From contig KQ481938.1 of the NCBI GenBank assembly GCA_001430745.1, positions 318,315 through 333,627 of the forward strand: a stretch of DNA of 15,313 bases. Reading direction: 5' to 3'. The DNA is from Auxenochlorella pyrenoidosa. Lineage: Eukaryota > Chlorophyta > Trebouxiophyceae > Chlorellales > Chlorellaceae. The position numbers and the translations under genes were made by a program. Of the stretch, positions 1-7,500 are shown one piece after another (position 1 is the stretch's first letter; each line of letters begins with the position of its first letter). The notes under the pieces were generated by a model. The model did no database searches. It was not told the DNA's origin and was given only the letters and a program-made list of their open reading frames with translations.

Positions 1-291
1 TGGTGTGTGTGTGTGGTGGTGGGTGGGTGGGGTGGGGGTGGGGAGTGTGTGGGGGGGTGCTGTGTGTGTGTACGCTTCAAGGCTGGTCGGGGGCGGTTTC
101 TCTGTGTGTGCGCTACATGGGCGGCTTAGCAGCAGGCGCTGCCGCCGCCACGTGCCCAGAACAGCCGGCGCGTTACAGGCGGTACGGGCGACACCTCCCG
201 GGTTGCTCCCCGCGCAGCAGCAGTGCACCTAATCGCGTTTTTCACAGCCCGGCGTGAGCGTGCGCCCCGTCTTGCCCCCTCCCCCCCCCAG
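1..291 (+). other. Probable intron of the first gene, GT/G-rich at its 5' part
   Basis: This stretch shows no convincing coding exon. Its first 75 bases are GT/G-rich with runs of three or more G separated by single T, a potential G-quadruplex on the + strand. It ends in a run of C followed by AG, the acceptor for the exon at 292. A TTTTTCACAG acceptor-like site and a GTGAGC donor-like site flank six bases (248-253); I do not call that a microexon. Confidence 0.5.
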
Positions 292-648
292 GCTTCCACC
301 TGAAGCCCTTTGGCTTCTTTGAGTACAACCCCGGCCGCGACCTGCCACCTGGTGCCAACAAGGGTGAGGCCGCGTGGCAGATCTGCAGATTTGCAGCATC
401 GGCAGATCCGCAGCATCGGCAGCATCGGCAGAATTTGTTCATTGTTCGGCTGCTACCGCCTTGTGCTGCGCCGCTGCCTGCCGACGGCTGCGCTGCCAAA
501 AGCATGCCTCCTGGGCAGCGGCTGAGCCTGCGTTGTGACCTGAGCTCCGCTGCGCCCGCTGCCCCGCCCGTCCCCTGCAGCCAGCAAGCTTGCCAACGGC
601 CATGCCAACGGCCATGCCAATGGTCATGCCAACGGCTGCTGCCACTGA
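292..648 (+). CDS. 3' end of an unidentified gene (two terminal exons)
   Basis: I do not recognise this protein. Two exons are supported: 292-363, after a C-rich tract ending in AG, and 581-648, ending in TGA. The first encodes a conserved-looking, aromatic-rich stretch starting FHLKPFGFFEYNPGRD and ending with GANK. It is followed by a GTGAGG donor at 364. The second follows a CCCCTGCAG acceptor and keeps phase (G|CC). It encodes ASKLANGH, then further ANGH repeats and the C-terminus NGCCH. The tail is low complexity, so functional information must lie in exons upstream of the window. The Cys pair near the end could be a lipidation or metal site, but this is a guess. The intron at 364-580 carries an imperfect repeat. 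The gene lies 403 nt upstream of the quinone reductase gene on the same strand. The exon calls are fairly secure; the identity is unknown. Confidence 0.6.
378..432 (+). repeat. Imperfect intronic tandem repeat, unit GCAGCATCG
   Basis: Within the 364-580 intron, GCAGATC/GCAGCATCG-type units of about 9 bases recur, several of them in direct tandem. This looks like replication-slippage sequence with no coding role visible. Confidence 0.6.
593..640 (+). repeat. 12-nt coding tandem repeat (Ala-Asn-Gly-His)
   Basis: The unit GCCAACGGCCAT is repeated in frame in the terminal exon of the first gene with one variant copy (GCCAATGGTCAT), giving ANGH three times and then ANG. The variant copy has only synonymous changes. 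This fits recent expansion, with or without selection on the peptide. Confidence 0.75.
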
Positions 649-1051
649 TGCGCTAAGCCAAGCTGTGTCGTAGCAGTTGCAGTTCTCTTGTATGTACCAC
701 AATCGCGCACAGCCGTCCCTTTGTACCAACCGCTGTAGACGCCATTGCCCCATCCCGTGTTGCCTGGTTCTTGAGCAGTCCATGCTGCGTGCAATGCCTT
801 CCGTCTATTTCATGCTGAACCCATCTGCCTGCATGCCTGCCTCGACCGTAAGCATGTGTTGTAGCCAGCATGCTTTTGCAAGGTGACCCCCACCCGCTGA
901 CGCAGCGCAGGCAGCAGCTGCATGCGCCTTGGACGCGGCTCAGCAACCTGCATGGCCCCTGCATCGAGTCAGTTTGGCCATCAGCAGCCTGTGCAGCCGG
1001 CAAAACCCAGCCCAAGGCTTTGAGCAAGGCAGCAGAGCTCAGCCGACCGCA
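649..1051. other. Intergenic region between first gene and quinone reductase gene
   Basis: The region is 403 nt between a TGA stop and the next ATG. It should hold the 3' UTR of the first gene and the promoter and 5' UTR of the next. I find no TATA-like box and no TGTAA polyadenylation motif. A 7-bp inverted repeat (AAGCATG at 850-856, CATGCTT at 869-875) is the only structure seen. The frame of the downstream ATG stays open upstream to about 929 without another ATG, so a non-AUG or spliced N-terminal extension is possible but unsupported. Confidence 0.5.
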
Positions 1052-3986
1052 ATGGCGCCGACTCGCATAGCAATTGTCCACTACTCTGTGCAGGGCCACA
1101 TTCGAAAGATGGCGCAGGTTGGCAGAGCAGTGGGAGGGCAGGCTCGGCAAGTCAACCACCCTGCTTTGCTCGCATCGAGGTTGCTCTTGAGCTTGGCCCG
1201 GCTTGTCAGCCATCACAGAGGTGCCGCACACTCAACAAGGCAGGGCTGGCTGCCCGCATCCCCGCGTGAGGGCTAAGGAGGATTTTGGAGGCGGCACCGC
1301 CGCTAGCGCCCGCTCATCTCCCTAGGCCGGCTTCCCCTCGCTGCTCGCCATCAACCAATTCCCTGAACAACTGCTGTGCGCTGGCTGCTCTTTACTGCTG
1401 TTGGCATCACGTTCTGGCTGCAGGAGGTGCTGGAGGGCATCAACAGTGTGGAGGGGTGCGAAGGAACCATCTACCGCGTGAGTGGCGGGCAGGCAGCGAG
1501 GAGGGCGTGCAGTGTCGCCGGCAGTGCTGGCGTCGGAGCAGGGGCAATCAGCACACCAGAACCGCCCCGCCCGCACCTTGGGAAGCCTTGCCACGCACAT
1601 GGGCTGCAGCAGCTTGCTGGCGCCCGTCGGCGCTGCCAGCACCGCAGCTGCACTCGCTGGCATGGCAGCTCTGCCTGCGCTGGCGCCTGCCCCTGCCAAC
1701 CGGCCTCCGCCCGCCTCCTGCCTCTCTGCAGGTGGCCGAGACGCTGCCGCCCGCGATCCTGGAGAAGATTAAGCCGGTGAGGTGCTCTGTCAAATGCAGG
1801 TCAAATGAACGGGGGCCGCTTCACAGCCAACCGCCTGGGGGCACCTCGCTGCAGAGACCGCCTCGCCTGCGCTGGGTCAGACGCACAGGCGGTGTGTGAG
1901 TGGTCTGTGCCCCCGCTTGCCTCGGCGGTGATGATGATGCGCCGTGCGGCACTACAGCCCGGAATGTGCACATGACACTGCTGCCTCCAATGCAGGGGAG
2001 CCCCTTGGGTGGCAGTTGGGCAACTGTGGTCAGCAGTGATGGTTTCGATGAGGTTTCTGGCGACTTGGTCCTGCTCTGAAGTGCCGTTGATGTTTTTTGC
2101 GGTTTTGTTTGTTAAGCAGGTGCCGCGTGAGGACCCGGTGATCACTGCCGAGGAGCTGCCCGATTTTGATGGCCTCATCTTTGGCATCCCCACCCGCTTT
2201 GGCATGATGCCAGCACAGGCAGGCGCACCGGGCGTGGGCCGGGTGGTGTGAAAGGCCACCAACCCCGCCCATGGGTGGTGGTTGGTGGGTGGGGAGGGGA
2301 GGCGGGGTTGCAAGAGGAGAGGTGCACACCACACGCAATTCCCGTTGGGAAGCTATGGGGCCCATGCTGCTCTCATGTGCTGTCAATGGCCGGCCAGCCG
2401 TGCCCGGGAATGGGCCCCCAGCCCAGTCCCCCTCTTGCCGCCCCCATGCTCAACGTGCCCTGCTCTCAGATAAAGGCGCTGTTTGACGCCACCGGCGGGC
2501 TGTGGGCCAGCGGCGCGCTGGTGGGCAAGCCTGTTGCCGCCTTCACCTCGGGTGCGGCCCTCAACGGGCGGCCGAGGCGGGGCGGTTTGAGGGTCAGGAT
2601 GCGGCGCATGGGCGTGCCCTGAAAGAGCATCGCTGGGGCAAGCTGCCTTTTTGTCAGGGCCGCCCCCCGCCCAGGTTCACAGCCGCCCTCCTGGGTATGT
2701 TCTCTGTGTCGCCCGCTCGGAGCAGCACAACAACGCTGCCCACTGCTCCCCTCCCTTGATGAACCTGCCCACTCTGGCCTCCCTGGCATCCGGCCTCCGG
2801 CACCCCGACCCCTGCAGTGTCCACCCAGGGCGGTGGGATCGAGACCACCATCATGACTGCCCTCACCCAGTTTTCGCATCATGTGAGCACAGCACAGTGC
2901 ATGCGGGACAGGCGCAACGCCCCTGTCCTCCAGCAGGCAGCCTCTTTTTCTGGGACAGACCCGCCAGCTGGGGGCCTTTGCGAAGCGCTGCGTGCGGGGG
3001 CTGTGCGGCGCATGCGTGGCAGCGCCACCAGCGGCGCAGCCTCTGGTCGCGCCCAAGGCATGCAACCCACTGTGAGGACCCTCCCCTGCGTGCTGCAGGG
3101 AATGATCTTCGTGCCCTGCGGTGAGACGGGGCTCTGCTCCAATGATTGTTTGCTCGTTGGTTGCACAAGCTGCCTGTCGGCAGGGCATGTGTCATTGCTG
3201 CATGGGGCCGCGTGTGTGTGTCGGTGCTTGCGGCCGGCATGCCCGCGCACCCCCGCCAGCCCATTTTCTGGTGCAACGCTGCAGGCTACTCTCTCGGGGC
3301 ACCCAAGTCCACAACTTGGAAGAAATAAAGGGGTGCTTGGGGCTTGGGGCTGGGGGCCTGCCACCTATGCGGTGCGCCCCAGGCTGGCCGCACCCAGCTG
3401 CCCCTGCCGTCGCTTGCCTTGCTGCCCTCCAGGCTACTCGTACGGGGCCAACATGTTCAATCTTGAGGAAATCAAGGCGGGGTCCCCCTGGGGCGCCGCC
3501 ACCTACGCGGTGAGGGCCCGCCGTGTTGTCTGTGCACGCAAAGAGCGCTTGTTCTGGTACTGCACGCGCTGCTGCACACTTCCCTCTGTGCTGAGCCCTG
3601 CTCTGGAGCCCGGCTGCAGGCCGGCCGGCCCCGCTGCTGGCATTCCATCAAGTGCGGCTGTTGGCCGGAGCCACTTGCCGGAGCTCGTTGTGCTCATTGG
3701 CGCTGATTCCGCACGCTCCTGCCCTGCCCTGCCCCCTCTCAGGGCCCCACCGGCGAGCGCTGGCCCACCGAGATGGAGCTGGGGTACGCCAGGCACCAGG
3801 TCAGCCCGGGCTCATTACACAGCAGCTTTGCGGGTGTGGTCACTCATGAGCTCACTGGTATCCTCGTCAGAGCTGGCAGCTGCCGGTGCTGCCCTCGTCG
3901 TGCTCCCCCACGCCTGTTTGCCCCTTCTGCCAGCACAGGGCAAGTATTTTGCGGGGATTGTCAAGCGCCTGGCGCAGTCCAAGTGA
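1052..3986 (+). CDS. wrbA: WrbA-type NAD(P)H:quinone oxidoreductase (flavodoxin-like), 10 exons
   Basis: Family role: FMN-dependent two-electron reduction of quinones by NAD(P)H, which avoids semiquinone formation; plant members include FQR1. Exons, joined in phase: 1052-1117, 1424-1477, 1732-1776, 2120-2218, 2470-2551, 2818-2882, 3099-3120, 3433-3509, 3743-3799, 3939-3986. The product is 204 aa, the usual family length. The N-terminal FMN phosphate loop is IVHYSVQGHI (residues 7-16); the common YSMYGH form has a Tyr where this protein has Gln. Next come VAETLPPAILEKI (41-53), PVITAEELPDFDGLIFG, PTRFGMMPAQ (79-88), ALFDATGGLWASGAL, STQGGGIETT (117-126), GMIFVPCGYSYGANMF and the C-terminal ARHQGKYFAGIVKRL. 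The first ATG is used; it precedes the beta-1 strand as expected. Intron 4 (2219-2469) uses a GC donor, exon 7 is only 22 nt, and intron 7 contains a broken copy of exon 8. No signal peptide or membrane segment is visible. Confidence 0.93.
3285..3371 (+). pseudogene. Decayed tandem copy of quinone reductase exon 8
   Basis: This lies inside intron 7, 148 nt upstream of the true exon 8 (3433-3509). Like the true exon it follows a CAG acceptor and opens with GCTACTC. It continues with sequence that aligns to the exon and ends CCACCTATGCG followed by GT, matching the true CCACCTACGCG|GT. Its translation matches in three pieces in three different frames: YSLGAP at the start, HNLEEIKG in the middle (true exon: FNLEEIKAG) and PATYA at the end (true: AATYA). 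It therefore carries at least two frame-changing indels, and the first frame hits TAA after WKK. It is 87 nt against 77 nt. Inclusion in mRNA would not give a working protein. Confidence 0.85.
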
Positions 3987-4531
3987 GCAGCCGCCCGGTG
4001 AGAGCGCCCGCCTGCCTGCCACAAGTCCTGCTTCCTTAGGGGTGTTGGGCTGGTTGGTTGCCAGCAGCCCGCAGGGGTATGTGGGATAAAGCCGGCATGG
4101 GGCCCAGAATTCAGGGCAATGCTGCCCACCTTCTTGGTGCTGCCTTGTCCTGCAGGCCGGCATCCAGCAAGCTGTGATGCGCGGCTGCAAGCGCGGCGCC
4201 TGCCTACCGCAGCGCTCGGAGCACAGCTGCTGCATCGTCCCTCAACACCGCACCCATGTTGATGCACACTTCTGCCATGCAAACTGGGCTGCACTTGTCG
4301 CCTCTGCCCCCTGTCGAGTCTTTCATAACGGCCCCTGCGCCCCACTGTACATTCAAGTTGTCGCTGAGATTGTTGCAAGTGCCAGCGTGCGCATTTGAAG
4401 GAGCTGCCAAGCTGCAGGTCGGAAGACTTGGGGCGCGCACTCGCCATACCATGGGGGCCTGTGCGCAGGCCAGCGTGGGCCGCCGCCCAGGTGCCGTGCA
4501 TGCCTTCTGCATGCATGCTCTTGAGCATCTC
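3987..4531. other. Convergent 3' intergenic region (quinone reductase / COG2)
   Basis: The 545 nt between the TGA of the + strand quinone reductase gene and the TAG of the - strand COG2 gene must contain both 3' UTRs. I see no TGTAA motif on either strand and no open frame with recognisable protein similarity. Tail-to-tail UTRs this close could overlap as antisense transcripts, but the sequence alone does not show it. Confidence 0.5.
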
Positions 4532-4544
4532 CTAGAAGGAGATG
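4526..4544 (-). other. Hairpin spanning the COG2 stop codon
   Basis: CATCTCCT (4526-4533) and AGGAGATG (4537-4544) are perfect 8-bp inverted arms with a 3-nt loop, AGA on the + strand. The COG2 stop codon (TAG, 4534-4532 on the - strand) lies partly in the loop and partly in one arm. An outer GAGC/GCTC pairing can extend the stem past a two-base bulge. The structure is plain in the sequence; any role is unknown. Confidence 0.6.
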
Positions 4545-7500
4545 GGCTCCCCCGCCTGCTCCTCGGGTGCCACCATGCGCCACAGCTGCTGGTAGCTCTC
4601 CAACTGCGCCGCATCCACGCCAGCCTGCGCAGGAAGTGGGGTGGTGTTTTTGTGTACGTGTGAGTGGGGTGGAGGGGTGTGCGTGAGGGGTAAGGTTGGG
4701 GCGGGGGCGTCCGTGCCAGCTGTCAGGGAAGCGACCTCAAGGTACCGAGCCCCGGTGGGACAGCAGGAGGGCTTGCTTCGGAAGCAGTACATGGTGCACT
4801 TTTGATTGACATAGTCAATCCGGAGCGGCAGTGCCAGAGCAGCAGGGCCAGGAGGGTGCGAGCCTGCACCAGCCGCCAACAGGCACACTGCCGTAAGACA
4901 ACACGGCATCCTGTGCCGCCGGCAAGCAGTCGCACCTGCTTGGCCTGGCGGCCAAACTCCTGCACATCCAGGAACAGCTGCAGGGCGATCATCTTGTCGG
5001 TGTCGGCGGGCACTGCACGGGGGCAGCAAAGGCGGGTGGTGGGTGGTGGGTGGCGGGTGGGGTGGGGGGCGGGGGCGGGGCGGACGGAAGGATTGAGCCA
5101 GCGCTGCAGCGCGCCGCGGCCTGAGAGAGTGGCAGCTGGCAGGCGCAGGCATTGCGTCCGGGGGAGGCCAGTGTTGAGATGGCCGCATCGGCTCTGCAGC
5201 CCCCCAGCAATGGGTGCCCTCCGGCTGGGCCTGGAATCCTGCACACCCGCAGCACTTCAACCCTGCGCACCCGCGCCGCCTTCGCCGCCCTGCTGCCGCG
5301 CCTTGAGCCGCTTGAGGCTGGACTCGGTCTTGCGCACAGTGCTGTGGCAGGGGGTGGGGGGTGGGGGGGCATGCATGGCAGGTGAAGGTCAAAATAGTGC
5401 AACCGACGGCCTGATTGCAGCCAATGGCGGACGGGGGAGCGGTGCTGGGAGTGCGGCCGACCCGACGCCGCTGCCCTGTTTCCTCGGCAGCGCTGCGCAG
5501 CATGCATGCTGCATACCGTGTGATGCAGGGGATGGGCCAGCGGTGGGCGCAGCCGCACCTGAGGGTGTCGTCTGCCAGGTGAAGGTAGCGCGAGCTGACG
5601 CCCGCAGCCACCGCGGCTGCCAGCTGCTGCCGCGCCTCGGCGCTGAGCTGGGAGGCCGCCTCGCCCTGCAGTGCAGGAGGCCAGGGGGCAGCGGGGTGCG
5701 GTTTATCAACTGCGCTGGGACCGAGGCTGAAATGCAGTGTGCACCCCAGCCTGAGGCCGAATGCGCGGTGGCGGCCTGCACTTTGCGTTGCGTTGCCAGC
5801 AAGGACTGGTCTGGAGAGTCTGGTGCAGCAGAGCACATGGGGCTTGACAAGCAACCAGAACCACGGCGGCAGCACGAGGCAAGAACAGAGAGGCCGGGTG
5901 GCGCGTGCCTGCAGGAACTGGTGCAGCGGCGCCAGGATCATCGACACGTAGTGGCTCGGCCGGCTCGGCTGCGCGCGGCTGGTCATGCGGAACGTGGCCA
6001 CGATGCCGCGCAGCTGCAGGGAAGGTGCGTGGGCGGGGGTGGGGCGTGAGGAGTGCAGCCTGAGAAGGCTTGGGTGAGGCTGCGCAGGGCGGCAGGCATG
6101 CCAAGCAGCCGCAGGAGCCTTGGGCGTGCACGGGCCAGCGGGAGCTGCAGCCCGGCGGTAGGTACGGACACAAGCAGGCCCGCCAGAGAGCAAATAAGGC
6201 CGCCTGTGCTGCTGCTGCTGCGCGCTGCGCACGCCGCCTGCGGAGGCGGGTGCTCTGGCCGGCACCCTCGTGCTGCTGCGCTGTGGCAGCTTCAAGCACT
6301 TCTGGGCCCACCTACCCACGCCCCTCCCCACCCCCATCCCGCCCCTTCTCTCTTCCCCTCTCCCTGCACCCCTGTCGGCTGGCACACACCTGCTTCAGGA
6401 CCACCACACTCTTCTCAGTCAGCGCCTCCGCCACAGCCCCCATCAGCGCCTTGCCTGCCGCCTCCAGTTGCTCTGCAGTCTCGGCAAAAGCAGACGCCAC
6501 CGCTTCGCCCGCTTCCGCAGGCAGACCTGCCAGCAGGGCGGACAGCTGCGGCACAAAGGTGGACAGGACAGCCCCGAGCAGGCTGTCGACGTCTTGCCGC
6601 AGCGCTGCCAGCTGCTCCGGCGTGGCTGCTGCGTCCCAGCTGCTGCTGGCGGTGCCGCTGCCGCTGCTGCTAACGGCCTGCTGCTGCTGCTGCTGCTGCT
6701 GTGGTGGCTGCTGCTCGCGTGCGCCGGCTGCAGCATCGCCGGTTGCGCCGGCGGCTGCAGCCGCGGCTGCCTCGGCGCGTTGCTGCATGCCGCTGTTGAC
6801 CCAGGCTGCATACCGGGCCAGCAGCTGCAGCGACAGCCGGACAAACTTGTCTGCTAGCTGCGGCAGGAAGACGTCGGGGCTGGCGCAGCGCTGCAGGCCT
6901 GCCCAGAGTGCGGCAGAGGGGGCCCAGCGGAAGCGGGGGCCGTCAGCTGAGCTGGGCGGGGCCGGCTGCAGCGTCGTGGCAGACAGCTGCCCCTCCAGCC
7001 CGCCTGCAATGTCCTGCAGGCCATGGCAGGGGTGAGCAGGAGCAGGGACGCATACATGTCGGTGCTTGGACTGTTGCCCGCCCGGAGGGAGCTCGTCCCC
7101 GCCGCAAGCATGACGTCGATGCTGTTATCCCGATCCTGGTGCCACCTTGGCACGCCCCTCTGCCCACGCCTGTGCATCTGAGGCAGGACCCAAGGAATAT
7201 TAAAACTGCATGATACCTGCTGGAAGCGCAGGCAGGAGCCCCCACCTGGAAGCGCAGGGAGAAGTAGACCGGCAGGTTCCAGCGCTTCATGAAGGCCGCG
7301 TAGGCGGCGCTGCCGCGGAACGCCTCGACCTGCGCGTCGCGACGGGAGGGGCCGACAGGCGTTGCAACACAAGGCACGAGGTGGCACGGCACGAGGCAGG
7401 CGGCGCACCAGGGGTAGGCGGAGCGCCCACGCGCGGGCGTGTGCAGGTGCAGGGCCCACACGCCCACTTACACACACACATCCGCACACCTGCGCCTGCT

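Noticed and set aside
248..253. Possible 6-nt microexon CCCGGC between TTTTTCACAG and GTGAGC
   Set aside because: The sites look good, but the phase of the preceding exon is outside the window and six bases give no coding evidence.
850..875. Inverted repeat AAGCATG/CATGCTT upstream of the quinone reductase gene
   Set aside because: Seven-bp arms with a 12-nt gap occur often by chance; no promoter element is tied to it.
4532..6385. 617-codon single open frame on the - strand
   Set aside because: It joins COG2 exons 12, 13 and 16 with intron sequence. The conserved segments in exons 14 and 15 lie in other frames, so the spliced model is right.
7217..7258. Direct repeat TGGAAGCGCAGG duplicating the exon 10 donor region of COG2
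   Set aside because: The second copy offers a GTATCA donor 29 nt downstream, which would break the frame. It is a short duplication without evidence of use.
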